Position numbers and translations under genes: made by a program. Positions 51,005 through 59,632 of a stretch of 64,000 nt of DNA are shown one piece after another. Positions within the stretch are counted from its first letter, which is position 1. Each line of letters begins with the position of its first letter. The DNA is from Chloroflexota bacterium (GTDB taxonomy: Bacteria > Chloroflexota > Limnocylindria > Limnocylindrales > CSP1-4). The notes under the pieces were generated by a model, which did no database searches, was not told the origin of the DNA, and saw nothing but the letters and a program-made list of their open reading frames with translations. The DNA lies in the NCBI GenBank assembly GCA_947475545.1, contig CANJLL010000003.1, positions 298,447 through 362,446 of the forward strand, given 5' to 3'.

Positions 51005-52063
51005 CTACTTGACGGTGAGGATCCCGGTCATCGCGGGGATGGGATGCACCGAGCAGATGAACTGGTAGGTGCCCGGCTGCAGCGCGTCGTACTGGTACAC
51101 GACCGTCTGCCCACCGGCCACGGTGGCCTGGTTGCTGAGGACCTTGCCGCCCGATTCGCGGACGTCGATGTCGTGGAGCACCACGGTCGGGTCCGCGTTG
51201 ATGAAGACGATCGTGAACGCCTTGCCCGTCGGAACCTCGATGGCCTTCTTGTCGAACGCCAGCGTTGTCGCCGTAACGGTGAAGTCCCCGATGAGCGAGA
51301 CGGCGGCCGAAGGCTTGGCGCTGCTCAGCGCGCCGGGGGCGGCGCTCTGCGGCGGCAGGATGCCCGCGTTGACCATGACCGCCAACACGGTGAGGATCCC
51401 GAAGATCGCCACGAGGCGGACCGGGGAGGACGGGGCGGCGATGTTCTCGAGGTGGCCGGTGGTGTCGGCCGCTTCGGTCTTGACGTACTCGGCGCGGGCA
51501 TCCCGGAGCCAGCCCAGGAGCGCCACGATCAACGCGAGCGCGCCGACCAGGAGCACCGGACCGCCAAACACGAGGCCGGCGACCAGCAGGGCCAGGCCCA
51601 GGGAGGCGAGGAGCGGCTGGTAGGACGGGCCGGGCATGTGGACGCCCGGCGGGGGGCTGGCGTGGGCCACCGCGGGGAGCCGGGTGGCCGTGGCCTCGAC
51701 GCGGTCGTAGTCGCGCAGTCCCTCGCTCAGCCAGAAGAGCAGCGAGAGCACCAGCGCGAGCAGGCCGACCCAGAGGAGCAGCCCGCCGATCACCAGGCCA
51801 AACATGAGCAGGAAGAGGCCGGCGGCCGCCAGGGCGGGCGACCATGACGGACCCGGCATGTGCAGGCCCGCCGGCGTCACCGGGGTAACGCGCAGCTTGG
51901 CCCGATGCGACGGACCGGCCGCCGCGAAGCGCCGGATGGTGGACAGGATCCAGAGCAGGATCAGGATCCCGATGAACACGGGCAGCAGCGAGATGAGCGC
52001 CGCCCAGTCCGGGATGATGACCGGCTCAAGCAGCTTGAGCAGGGAGTGCCAGAGTTCCTCCAT
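51005..52063 (-). CDS. oxidase-associated membrane protein with duplicated HMPGPS segments and a cupredoxin tail
   Basis: A 352-residue protein. It has an N-terminal helix (about 18-40), then two similar units, each starting with HMPGPS (about 68-73 and 142-147) and followed by two helices, then a further helix (about 217-235) and a C-terminal blue-copper domain (about 262-352). Copper ligands are His in VVLHDID, Cys and His in CSVHP, and Met in PAMTG. It is the last gene of the oxidase operon, 18 nt after the small-subunit gene. The HMPxPS pattern recalls subunit IV-type proteins of actinobacterial and Chloroflexota oxidases. It may feed electrons to the oxidase. Confidence 0.78.
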   Translation of the reverse strand: MEELWHSLLKLLEPVIIPDWAALISLLPVFIGILILLWILSTIRRFAAAGPSHRAKLRVTPVTPAGLHMPGPSWSPALAAAGLFLLMFGLVIGGLLLWVGLLALVLSLLFWLSEGLRDYDRVEATATRLPAVAHASPPPGVHMPGPSYQPLLASLGLALLVAGLVFGGPVLLVGALALIVALLGWLRDARAEYVKTEAADTTGHLENIAAPSSPVRLVAIFGILTVLAVMVNAGILPPQSAAPGALSSAKPSAAVSLIGDFTVTATTLAFDKKAIEVPTGKAFTIVFINADPTVVLHDIDVRESGGKVLSNQATVAGGQTVVYQYDALQPGTYQFICSVHPIPAMTGILTVK

Positions 52064-52081
52064 CGTCAGCAGCAGTCCCGA

Positions 52082-52276
52082 TCAGTCGCGGGGGCTGCCG
52101 GCGATGAGCACGTAGGCCATCAGGCCCATGGCGGCGCCCAGGCCGATGAGCATCGTCACGCCGGCCCACTCGATCGGGTAGCCGACCGGTTCGGCAAGGG
52201 CGAGGTAGCTCAGGCCGATGACGGCGAAGAAAATCGCGATGGCGAGGGGCTTGCTCGGGCGGCGGATGACGCTCAT
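52082..52276 (-). CDS. small two-helix cytochrome oxidase subunit
   Basis: A 64-residue protein with two membrane helices (about 11-28 and 35-59) and a basic N-terminus. It lies 12 nt after the subunit III gene, so its place in the operon and its topology fit a small subunit IV-type protein. The sequence alone does not identify the family. The ATG follows GAGGAACCG. Confidence 0.65.
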   Translation of the reverse strand: MSVIRRPSKPLAIAIFFAVIGLSYLALAEPVGYPIEWAGVTMLIGLGAAMGLMAYVLIAGSPRD

Positions 52277-52288
52277 CGGTTCCTCGGG

Positions 52289-52942
52289 CTAGGGCAGCAG
52301 GTAGAGGACGGAGAACAGGATGATCCAGACCACGTCCACGAAGTGCCAGTACAGCGATGCCGCCTCGACGGCGTCGTGGTGGCGCGCCGAGAACTGGCCG
52401 GCGGTGCCACGGTAGAGAACCACGCCCAGCATGATCACGCCGCCGAACACATGGGCGCCGTGGAAGCCGGTCAGCGTGTAGTAGGTGGTGCCGAACGGCC
52501 CGGCGTCCATGGTCAGGCCCTCGCCGAACAGGACGCTGTAGTCGTACATCTGCATGATCAGGAAGACGATGCCCAGGATGAAGGTGACCGCGATGTTCCG
52601 CATGAAGGCCGTGCGGTCCCCCCGGCGGATGGCGTTCACGGCCAGCTGGCAGGTCACCGAGCTCATCACCAGGATGATCGTGGCGATGAGGATGAGCCCG
52701 ATCGGGTTGAGGGTCCCGGCGAACTTGTCGGGCGGCCACGGTGAGTGGGCGGCCCGGGTGGAGAAGTAGGCGCCAAAGAGCCCGGCAAAGAACATCACCT
52801 CGGAGGTGATGAACAGGAGCATCCCCAGAATGGGGTTGCTGATCCCGCCCCGGCTCTCATGGCCGGCGGTGGCCGGCCCGTGGCCGGCGGTGGCCACGGG
52901 GCCGTGTCCGGTGGTCGTCAGCGCGTGGCTGTCGGCAGTCAC
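52289..52942 (-). CDS. ctaE: cytochrome c oxidase subunit III
   Basis: A 217-residue subunit III with about five helices and the family landmarks: GMLLFITSEVMFFAGLFGAYF (Glu in the second helix), TGFHGAHVFGGV and YWHFVDVVWIILF near the end. The His-rich N-terminus (TTTGHGPVATAGHGPATAGH) is unusual and could bind metal. The GTG at 52942 follows GGGGGAGA; a longer frame to 52996 overlaps ctaD. It stabilises subunit I and its proton channel. Confidence 0.93.
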   Translation of the reverse strand: MTADSHALTTTGHGPVATAGHGPATAGHESRGGISNPILGMLLFITSEVMFFAGLFGAYFSTRAAHSPWPPDKFAGTLNPIGLILIATIILVMSSVTCQLAVNAIRRGDRTAFMRNIAVTFILGIVFLIMQMYDYSVLFGEGLTMDAGPFGTTYYTLTGFHGAHVFGGVIMLGVVLYRGTAGQFSARHHDAVEAASLYWHFVDVVWIILFSVLYLLP

Positions 52943-52964
52943 GTTGGTGTCTCCCCCGTCCCGA

Positions 52965-54593
52965 TCAGTGCCCGGTCTTGCCGTGGCGGAGATCAAAGAG
53001 CGGGCGCTCCGAGCGGATCTCCGGCAGGTGGTCGAAGTTGTACGGCGGCGGCGGCGAGCTGGTGGCCCACTCCAGGGTGTTGGCCTCCCACGGGTTGTCG
53101 CCCGCGATCTTGCCGCTGCGCAGCGACACGAAGACGTTCCAGATGAACGGCAGCATGGATGCCGCGATGGTGAAGCCGCCGATCGTGGCCAGCAGGTTCA
53201 GGTCGGTCCAGCCGCTGTTCGCGTAGTCCGCGATGCGCCGCGGCATCCCGGCCAGCCCCACCATGTGCATGGGGAAGAACGTCAGGTTGAGGCCGATGAA
53301 CATGATGATGAACTGGACCTTGCCCAGGGTCTCATCGAGCATTCGGCCGAACATCTTGGGGAACCAGTAGTACAGGCCGGCGAAGACGCCCATCACCGAG
53401 CCGCCGAACAGCACGTAGTGCAGGTGGGCGACGACCCAGTAGGTGTCGTGCAGCGCGAAGTCCACCGGGACCGAGGCGGAGAACGCCCCGTTGATCCCGC
53501 CGATGAGGAACATCGTCAGGAAGCCCAGCGCGAAGATCATGGGCGTGGAGAAGGTCAGCTGGCCCCGCCACATGGTGGCGATCCAGTTGAAGAACTTGAC
53601 GCCCGTGGGCACCGCGATGAGGAACGTCATCAGGCTGAAGAAAGGCAGGAAGACCGCGCCCGTGGTGAACATGTGGTGCGCCCAGACGGAGAAGCCCAGG
53701 GCGCCGATGCCGGCGGTCGCGAAGATGAAGGCCTTGTAGCCAAAGAGCGGCTTGCGGCTGAAGACCGGCAGGATCTCGCTGATCATGCCCATGGCCGGCA
53801 GGACCATGACGTAGACCGCCGGGTGCGAGTAGAACCAGAAGATGTTCTGGTACAGGACCGCGCTGCCGCCCGTGGCCGGGTCAAAGAAGTGGCCGCCGTA
53901 GTTGCGGTCGATGAACAGCATGATCAGGGCGCTGGTGATCACGGGGGTTGCCATCAGCACCAGCACGCTGGTGACCAGGACGGTCCACACCAGGATGGGC
54001 ATCCGGAACAGCGTCATGCCCGGCGCGCGCATCTTGAAGATGGTGACCAGGAAGTTGATGGAGCCCAGGATGGAGCTGGTGCCGATCAGGATCAGCGAGA
54101 CGATCCAGAGGTCCTGGCCGTAGCCCGTGCTGGCCAGCGGTCGGTCCTCGGAGAGGGGCGGGTAGCTGGTCCAGCCGGCCTGCGCGCCGCCGCCCAGGAG
54201 GAAGCTGGAGAGGAGCAGGATCCCGCCGAGGGGCAGGAGCCAGAGGGAGAGGGCGTTGATCCGCGGGAACGCCATGTCGGGCGCGCCGAGCATCAGCGGC
54301 ACCACGTAGTTCCCGAAGCCCGCGAGCATGGGGATGACGAACAGGAAGATCATCACCGTCGCGTGCATGGTGAAGAGCTGGTTATAGATGCCCTCGTTGC
54401 TCACGAACTGGAGCCCGGGCTGGGCCAGCTCCGTCCGGACGCCGAGGGCCAGCAGCCCCCCGATCAGGAAGAAGATGAATGAGCTGATGACGTACATGAT
54501 CCCGATCTTCTTGTGATCGGTGGTCGTCAGCCATTCGTACAGACCGCCCCGATAGGTGCTGGCGGTCGCGGGTGCGATCGTCGTCGTCGCCAT
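52965..54593 (-). CDS. ctaD: cytochrome c oxidase subunit I, A2 type
   Basis: The 542-residue catalytic subunit with 12 helices, reducing O2 to water. Heme and copper ligands are in TMHATVMIFLF (heme a), SHPAVYVMVLP (CuB His and cross-linked Tyr), AHHMFTTG (CuB His pair) and HLHYVLFGG (hemes a3 and a). The key Glu of A1 enzymes is replaced: the motif is YSHPAVY, the A2-type signature found in caa3 oxidases. It lies 12 nt after ctaC. ATG at 54593 follows GGAGCCCCGAG. Confidence 0.95.
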   Translation of the reverse strand: MATTTIAPATASTYRGGLYEWLTTTDHKKIGIMYVISSFIFFLIGGLLALGVRTELAQPGLQFVSNEGIYNQLFTMHATVMIFLFVIPMLAGFGNYVVPLMLGAPDMAFPRINALSLWLLPLGGILLLSSFLLGGGAQAGWTSYPPLSEDRPLASTGYGQDLWIVSLILIGTSSILGSINFLVTIFKMRAPGMTLFRMPILVWTVLVTSVLVLMATPVITSALIMLFIDRNYGGHFFDPATGGSAVLYQNIFWFYSHPAVYVMVLPAMGMISEILPVFSRKPLFGYKAFIFATAGIGALGFSVWAHHMFTTGAVFLPFFSLMTFLIAVPTGVKFFNWIATMWRGQLTFSTPMIFALGFLTMFLIGGINGAFSASVPVDFALHDTYWVVAHLHYVLFGGSVMGVFAGLYYWFPKMFGRMLDETLGKVQFIIMFIGLNLTFFPMHMVGLAGMPRRIADYANSGWTDLNLLATIGGFTIAASMLPFIWNVFVSLRSGKIAGDNPWEANTLEWATSSPPPPYNFDHLPEIRSERPLFDLRHGKTGH

Positions 54594-54604
54594 CTCGGGG
54601 CTCC

Positions 54605-55714
54605 TTACTTGACCGTGAGGGTGCCGGACATGTTCTGTGGGTGCACCGAGCAGATGAAGGTGTACGTCCCCGCCTTGAGTGCGGTGTAGTCGTACGTGAC
54701 GTCCTTGCCGCCGTCGACGGTGGGCTTGTCCTGGAGCACGGTCCTGCCATCCGACTGGCGGATGTCAACGTCGTGCGGGAGCCCGGCCGGGTCACCATTT
54801 GTGAAGTGGATCGCAAACGCCTGGCCGGCGGCGACCGAGACGTCCTTCTTGTCGAACTGGATGTCCTTGGCCTTCAGCTCCAGGGCGACCGAGCCGCTGG
54901 GGCGCGGGGCCGGCGTGACCAGCGCGGCGGCCGTCCTCTCCTTCACATAGGCAGCAAAGTCGGAGGGCAGCTTGACCACGACGTCGAATTGCATCGTCCA
55001 GTGGCCAATGCCGCACAGCTCGGCGCACTGGCCGCGGTAGGTCTGCCCGGCCTCGGTGGGATCAATGGTGAACTCGAACCGGTTGACCATCCCCGGGTTC
55101 ACGTCGCGCTTGAACAGGAAGCGCGGCACGTAGAACGAGTGGATGACGTCCGGGCTGGTCAGGGAGAGCTGGACGTTCAGACCGGCCGGGACCACCAGGC
55201 CGCCGCCGTTCGCGGCGAGCGGCGTGGATTCCGTGAACAGCTTGGTCTTGCCGTCGGGGGTGAGGTAGTCAAACTGCCACTGGAACTGCCCGGCGACCGC
55301 CCGGATCTGGACGTCCGGGGTCTTTGATAGCGCGTCCACCGTGTTGAGGGTGTTGAGCGACATCACGAAGAGCACGAAGACGACGGCGGTGGGGATGACC
55401 GTCCAGATGACCTCGAGGACGTTGCTGCCGTGGATCTGGGGCGGGAGCTCCGTGTCTTCGGGGCGCCGGCGGTAGCGCAGGATGCTCCAGACGATCAGGC
55501 CTTCCACCAGCAGGAAGACCACCGTGGCCACGGCCATGATCACCGTGTACAGCTCGCTGACCTGGTGGGCCTGGCTGGTGACCGCCTTCACGGGGAACAT
55601 GGCGTCCCACCAGCCGGCGTAGAAGAAGACGGCGCAGAAGGATGCGACCACGATCACCAGCAGCGCGATGGCGCGCACCGCGGACGTGGATCGCTTCCTG
55701 GGGCTGCTCGACAT
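54605..55714 (-). CDS. ctaC: cytochrome c oxidase subunit II fused to a blue-copper domain
   Basis: A 369-residue subunit II: helices at about 14-34, 57-80 and 103-122, then the CuA domain with His192, Cys230, Glu232, Cys234, His238 and Met241. A linker follows (about 262-275), then a second cupredoxin with type 1 copper ligands His314, Cys355, His358 and Met362. In caa3 oxidases the extra domain is cytochrome c; here it is a cupredoxin. The ATG at 55714 follows GAGGA, while the longer frame to 55738 has none. First gene of the oxidase operon; ctaG diverges. Confidence 0.93.
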   Translation of the reverse strand: MSSSPRKRSTSAVRAIALLVIVVASFCAVFFYAGWWDAMFPVKAVTSQAHQVSELYTVIMAVATVVFLLVEGLIVWSILRYRRRPEDTELPPQIHGSNVLEVIWTVIPTAVVFVLFVMSLNTLNTVDALSKTPDVQIRAVAGQFQWQFDYLTPDGKTKLFTESTPLAANGGGLVVPAGLNVQLSLTSPDVIHSFYVPRFLFKRDVNPGMVNRFEFTIDPTEAGQTYRGQCAELCGIGHWTMQFDVVVKLPSDFAAYVKERTAAALVTPAPRPSGSVALELKAKDIQFDKKDVSVAAGQAFAIHFTNGDPAGLPHDVDIRQSDGRTVLQDKPTVDGGKDVTYDYTALKAGTYTFICSVHPQNMSGTLTVK

Positions 55715-56012
55715 CGGGGTTCCTCGCTGGGGGGTCACGACGGCCCGGCGTCACGGGACGCAAGGGGACGCCGCGTTGGACGTTGAAAGACACCGGTCCC
55801 TCCCGGGCCGGAGCCGCCAAATGATACCCGGAGTCCGACCACTCGTCAGCCCTGAACTTTGCGATCGACTCTTGCGCAGGATCTGCGGATGTGCCTAGCG
55901 GTCCGTCCGCCGACCTGCCAGCCCGCGCGTACGGCCATGGGCTGGCGTCGCCCCCGTCATGGGCTTTCGTCGTCCCGGCCCGGGTCGCCCGGGTTCGTGG
56001 GACGATGCGATC
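55715..56012. other. divergent intergenic region between ctaC and ctaG
   Basis: Nearly 300 bp without a coding signature. It should hold the promoters of the oxidase operon (leftward) and of ctaG (rightward). No box with both -35 and -10 elements is convincing, and no operator-like palindrome was noticed. Confidence 0.35.
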
Positions 56013-57191
56013 GTGATCGACCCGCCCGCCCGCCGGTTCCCGTCCCCGGGCGGCGCCCCGTCGCGCTCCAGGGTGGTTGTCCCGGTCGTGATCGCCGCCG
56101 CGGTCGCCGTGCTGGGTGCGGCCCCGACAGTCCTCGGCCACGGATCGGTCCCCGACGACCCGCCCAGCGCCATCTCGCTGCTCTTCGGCTGGTCGTCCGA
56201 ACCGCTCCTTGCGTTGCCCACGCTGGCCGCCGCGCTGGTCTGGCTCCGCCTGGTGGGGAGCGTCAACCGGTCCCACCCCGACAACCCGGTGCCGCGTCGG
56301 CGCAGCGGCGCCTTCCTGGCGGGATTGCTGGCGATCGCCTTCGCGCTGCAGTCCGGGATCGAGCGCTACGACACCACGCTCTTCTCGGTCCACATGGTCC
56401 AGCATCTGCTCCTGACCCTCGTGGCGGCGCCACTCCTGGTGCTGGGAGCGCCCATCACGCTGCTGTTGCGGGCGGCCAGCGCGGAGGATCGCCGGCGCTG
56501 GATCCTGCCCGTCCTCCACTCGAGGTTCGTGCGCGTCGTGGCCCACCCCGTGGTGGACACGCTCCTGTTTGGGGCGGTCATGTGGGGCACCCACTTCTCG
56601 CCGCTCTTCGACCACGCGCTGGAGGACCGGTTCGCCCACGACGTGGAGCACCTGCTCTTCCTGGGGGCGGCGCTCCTCTTCTGGTGGCCGGCCCTGGGCC
56701 TGGACCCCGGCCCCTACCGGCTCTCCCCGCCTGTCCGGATCATGTACACGTTCCTCCAGATGCCCCAGAACACCTTCCTGGCGGTCGCGATCCTGTACGC
56801 GCCCACGGTCCTGTACGCCCACTACGCGACGATCGCGGCACCCTGGCTGCCGGACCCGCTCACTGACCAGCAGCTGGCCGCCGGGATCATGTGGCTGGGG
56901 GGTGACCTGCTGTTCCTGACCGCCATCCTGGGGCTGGTCTGGGACTGGTCACGCCGCGAGGAGCGCGACACGGTCGCCGCCGAGCGCCGCGCCGACAACG
57001 CGCTTCCCTTAATTCGCGCGCGCGAGGCGGATCTCGCCAGCCGCGTGGCCAGCCGGGCGACGACGGCACCGGCCGAACAGGGCGAGGGCGAACAGGCTGC
57101 ACAGGCCGCCGGCCACGGGGAAATCGGCGACGGGGCCGCCGGCGACGGGGACACCGGCCATGCCGCGGAGCGGGCGCCGGGCCTGGGGTAG
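56013..57191 (+). CDS. ctaG: CtaG-type cytochrome oxidase assembly membrane protein
   Basis: A 392-residue caa3_CtaG-family protein with about seven helices. Family landmarks are FSVHMVQHLLLTLVAAPLL, the HFSPLFDHAL stretch with paired His, HDVEHLLFLGAALLFWW and MPQNTFLAVAILYAP. The His clusters may bind copper for delivery to CuB. The C-terminal 60 residues are a hydrophilic Ala/Gly/Glu tail. GTG at 56013 is used; the ATG at 55959 would add 18 residues. It diverges from ctaC, consistent with oxidase maturation. Confidence 0.88.
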   Translation: MIDPPARRFPSPGGAPSRSRVVVPVVIAAAVAVLGAAPTVLGHGSVPDDPPSAISLLFGWSSEPLLALPTLAAALVWLRLVGSVNRSHPDNPVPRRRSGAFLAGLLAIAFALQSGIERYDTTLFSVHMVQHLLLTLVAAPLLVLGAPITLLLRAASAEDRRRWILPVLHSRFVRVVAHPVVDTLLFGAVMWGTHFSPLFDHALEDRFAHDVEHLLFLGAALLFWWPALGLDPGPYRLSPPVRIMYTFLQMPQNTFLAVAILYAPTVLYAHYATIAAPWLPDPLTDQQLAAGIMWLGGDLLFLTAILGLVWDWSRREERDTVAAERRADNALPLIRAREADLASRVASRATTAPAEQGEGEQAAQAAGHGEIGDGAAGDGDTGHAAERAPGLG

Positions 57192-57399
57192 CCCATCCCT
57201 GGGCCGCCCACCCTTGGGCCGCCCGACCGCGCTCCGCCCGCTCAGGCCGAGCCGTAATCGGCGGGTAAGCGGCGGTTGAGCGTCAGATAAGTGGCGGGCG
57301 CCAGGATGCGCAGTGGTGTCGCCTCGGGGCAGGCCCGCGGCGCGCCGAGATCGGTCCGGCCCAGTGCGGGGCGCGGACGTCTCGCAGCCTGGAGTTCCA

Positions 57400-57507
57400 A
57401 TGCCGCATCCGCTCACCGTCTTCGCGGACCGCATCAGGGCCTGGTGGCCGCTGCTCGCGGTCGTCGCCACCATGCTCGTGCTCGCCGCCGGGCGCAGATG
57501 GGCCTGA
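57400..57507 (+). CDS. possible small single-helix membrane protein
   Basis: A 35-residue frame with GGAG 5 nt before the ATG, one hydrophobic helix (WWPLLAVVATMLVLAAG) and a short basic end. Codon use is GC-biased at the third position. No family is recognised. Its position between ctaG and the cupredoxin lipoprotein makes a small oxidase-linked peptide possible but unproven. Confidence 0.35.
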   Translation: MPHPLTVFADRIRAWWPLLAVVATMLVLAAGRRWA

Positions 57508-57663
57508 GCCGCCCGGGCTGGCTTGCCGGTTCGCCCTGGAACGGGGGCAGGCCGTTGGCCCGGCCGGGGCGTGCCCGGCCGCTGTCCCGGCCCGGGCGTG
57601 CCCGGCCGGGGCGCCGTCACCTCCCGCTCGCCGGGCTCGCCAGCGGCCGGGCCGCCACGGCGG

Positions 57664-57676
57664 TAGCATCCCGGCG
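57664..57676 (+). promoter_or_regulatory. TAGCAT -10 box with leaderless geometry for the cupredoxin lipoprotein
   Basis: TAGCAT at 57664-57669 is followed by 7 nt and the GTG start at 57677, with no Shine-Dalgarno. The spacing matches that before the hydroxyacid dehydrogenase gene (6 nt) and proC (7 nt). Confidence 0.45.
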
Positions 57677-58228
57677 GTGCACCACGCTGCCTCCCCGTCC
57701 CGGATCGCCCTCCTGTTGCTGGCCATCGCGGCCGGGGGCTGCGCCGCCGCGCCCAGCGCCCCCGCGTCGTTCCTTCCCGGGACGCCGGCCAGTCCGCGGG
57801 AGTTCAACATCATCGCCAGTGACTATGCCTTCATCCCGTCGGTCGTGGCCGTCTTTCCTGGTGAGACCGTGCTGATCCACGTGGTCAACGGAGGCCTGGA
57901 GCCGCACGAGGCGGTGATCGGTGACGCCGCCGTCCAGGCCGCATGGGAACAGGTCGAGGCGGCCACGGCAACGCACCCGCCCGGGCCAACTCCCGTCGTC
58001 AGCGTGCCCCCTGGCGTCGCCGGCGTCCGGGTGTTCGTCGCGTCGGGCCGGCGGGTGGACGTGGAGTGGACGGTGCCGGCGGATGCGGCGCGCCCGGTTG
58101 ATGGCTCCGGGACCACCACCCGCGAGTGGTACGTGGGTTGCCACGTCCCGGGCCATTTTGAGAAGGGCATGGTCGTCCCGGTCGCATTCCTCGCGACCGT
58201 CCCGGGCGGGCCCTCGTCTACGCCATGA
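57677..58228 (+). CDS. cupredoxin-domain lipoprotein
   Basis: A 183-residue lipoprotein: signal peptide with lipobox AGGC (Cys at about 22), then one large cupredoxin. Copper ligands are His in LEPHEAV and Cys, His and Met in YVGCHVPGHFEKGMVVPV. A 40-residue insert (AAWEQVEAATATHPPG) separates the strands, as in sulfocyanin-like or nitrosocyanin-like forms. It would carry electrons on the outer surface. It is the fifth cupredoxin-bearing protein in the window. Confidence 0.82.
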   Translation: MHHAASPSRIALLLLAIAAGGCAAAPSAPASFLPGTPASPREFNIIASDYAFIPSVVAVFPGETVLIHVVNGGLEPHEAVIGDAAVQAAWEQVEAATATHPPGPTPVVSVPPGVAGVRVFVASGRRVDVEWTVPADAARPVDGSGTTTREWYVGCHVPGHFEKGMVVPVAFLATVPGGPSSTP

Positions 58229-58360
58229 CGGCCCCGGCGCCGCTCGGCGCGGTCACCCGGCTCCACCGCCCGGCGGGCGCGGAATGGTACCCTGTCGGCC
58301 TGCCCCGGCCGACGGGCCCGGCGGCTACGGAGCTGGTCGGAGAACAGGAGTCGAGTCGAA

Positions 58361-58648
58361 ATGGCCTACGTCATCACCGAGCCCTGCATCGACGTCCTCG
58401 ACGTCTCATGCGTGTCGGTCTGTCCCGTCGACTGCATCCATTACGACGAGGGCGTCGACCGGAAGCTGTACATCGACCCCAACGAGTGCATCGACTGCGG
58501 GGCATGCGAGCCGGAGTGCCCGGTCAACGCCATCTTCCCGGAGGAGTCGGTGCCCGCGGAGTGGTCGGGCTTCGTGAAGATCGACGCCACCTGGTTCCAC
58601 GACAAGTCGGCAGCACGCGCAGCGGTGGACGCCGCCAAGCCGCGCTGA
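58361..58648 (+). CDS. 7Fe ferredoxin (3Fe-4S/4Fe-4S)
   Basis: A 95-residue FdxA-like ferredoxin. The first cluster ligands are in CIDVLDVSCVSVCPVDCI, and the second in CIDCGACEPECPV. The 7-residue spacing of the first Cys pair is typical of the 3Fe-4S site. AGGAG lies upstream of the ATG, and TACCCT about 70 nt upstream may be its -10 box. It is a cytoplasmic low-potential electron carrier. Partner enzymes are not in this window. Confidence 0.93.
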   Translation: MAYVITEPCIDVLDVSCVSVCPVDCIHYDEGVDRKLYIDPNECIDCGACEPECPVNAIFPEESVPAEWSGFVKIDATWFHDKSAARAAVDAAKPR

Positions 58649-58658
58649 TCCGCGGCAC

Positions 58659-58685
58659 GTCCCCGGGCCTGCGGGCGCCGGGGAC
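58659..58685 (+). terminator. hairpin after the ferredoxin gene
   Basis: An 8-bp perfect stem (58659-58666 with 58678-58685) in the gap before the BtuF-like gene. No T-tract follows, so it may weaken rather than stop transcription. Confidence 0.4.
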
Positions 58686-58706
58686 GGACCCCGCCTGAGC
58701 GGCAGG

Positions 58707-59624
58707 ATGCGCATCGTCTCGCTGGTCCCGGTCGCCACCGAGATCCTGTGCGAGATCGGCCTGGCCGACGAGTTGGTCGGCATCAGCGCCGATTCGGATT
58801 GGCCCTCGGACCTGCGGGAGATCCCGCACGTGACCCGCATCGACCCGGACCCCGCCACCCTTGACGGGTCGGGCCGCCTGGTCGCCTTCACCCATGGCAT
58901 CGTCCCGGGCCTGGTCGCGGATCCGGCCGCCATCGCGGCGCTCGCCCCGGACCTCGTTGTCACCCAGTCGCGCTGCCGCGCGTGCGGCGTGCTCGTTCGC
59001 CCCGCCGGCCCCCCGGGCGCCCTCCGGTCGGAGATCACCCTCCTCGACCTGGAGGCCACCTCCATCGAGGGCATCTTCAACTCCATCACCACCGTGGGCG
59101 CGATGACGGAGACCGAAGACGAGGCCGTCGACCTGGTTGAATCGCTTCGGATCCGCCTGGGCGTGATCGAGGAGGCGGTGGAGCGCCGGCGCATGTCCGG
59201 CCGTCGTGCCCGTCGCGTCGTCGCCCTCCAGCGGCTCCTGCCACCGGCCGCGGCCGGTCACTGGCTGCCGGAGCAGATCCGGCGTGCCGGCGGTTGGGAG
59301 ATCCTCGGCGAGGCCGGCGGACTTGCCGCCCCGTCCACCTGGGAGACCGTCGCCGAGGTGGATCCGGAGGTCCTGCTCCTGATCCCGGCCGACCTTCGGA
59401 TCAACGTGGCGCGCACCCTGTGGGACCGGGCCCCAAAGCCCGACGCGTGGGATGAGATCGCCGCGGTCCGCAGCGGGCAGGTCTTCCTGCTCGACTCCCC
59501 GTACTTCTCGCGGCCGGGCCCGCGCGCCATCGATGGCATCGAGCTGCTCGCGGAAGTCCTGGACCCCGACGCCTTCATCGAGACGTCGCCGCCCGGGAGC
59601 TGGACACCCCTCTACCTCGCCTGA
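58707..59624 (+). CDS. BtuF-like helical-backbone metal/corrinoid binding protein
   Basis: A 305-residue protein of the cobalamin/siderophore-binding fold: RIVSLVPVATEILCEIGLAD at the start, LVGISADSDWP, LAPDLVVTQSRCRACGV and VFLLDSPYFSRPGPR. It has no signal peptide or lipobox, so it appears cytoplasmic, and no ABC permease or ATPase is adjacent. The Cys pair in SRCRAC is notable for a ligand site. It may bind a corrinoid or metal complex inside the cell. The methyltransferase gene starts 8 nt downstream, so the two are co-transcribed. Confidence 0.8.
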   Translation: MRIVSLVPVATEILCEIGLADELVGISADSDWPSDLREIPHVTRIDPDPATLDGSGRLVAFTHGIVPGLVADPAAIAALAPDLVVTQSRCRACGVLVRPAGPPGALRSEITLLDLEATSIEGIFNSITTVGAMTETEDEAVDLVESLRIRLGVIEEAVERRRMSGRRARRVVALQRLLPPAAAGHWLPEQIRRAGGWEILGEAGGLAAPSTWETVAEVDPEVLLLIPADLRINVARTLWDRAPKPDAWDEIAAVRSGQVFLLDSPYFSRPGPRAIDGIELLAEVLDPDAFIETSPPGSWTPLYLA

Positions 59625-59632
59625 CGTTCGGC

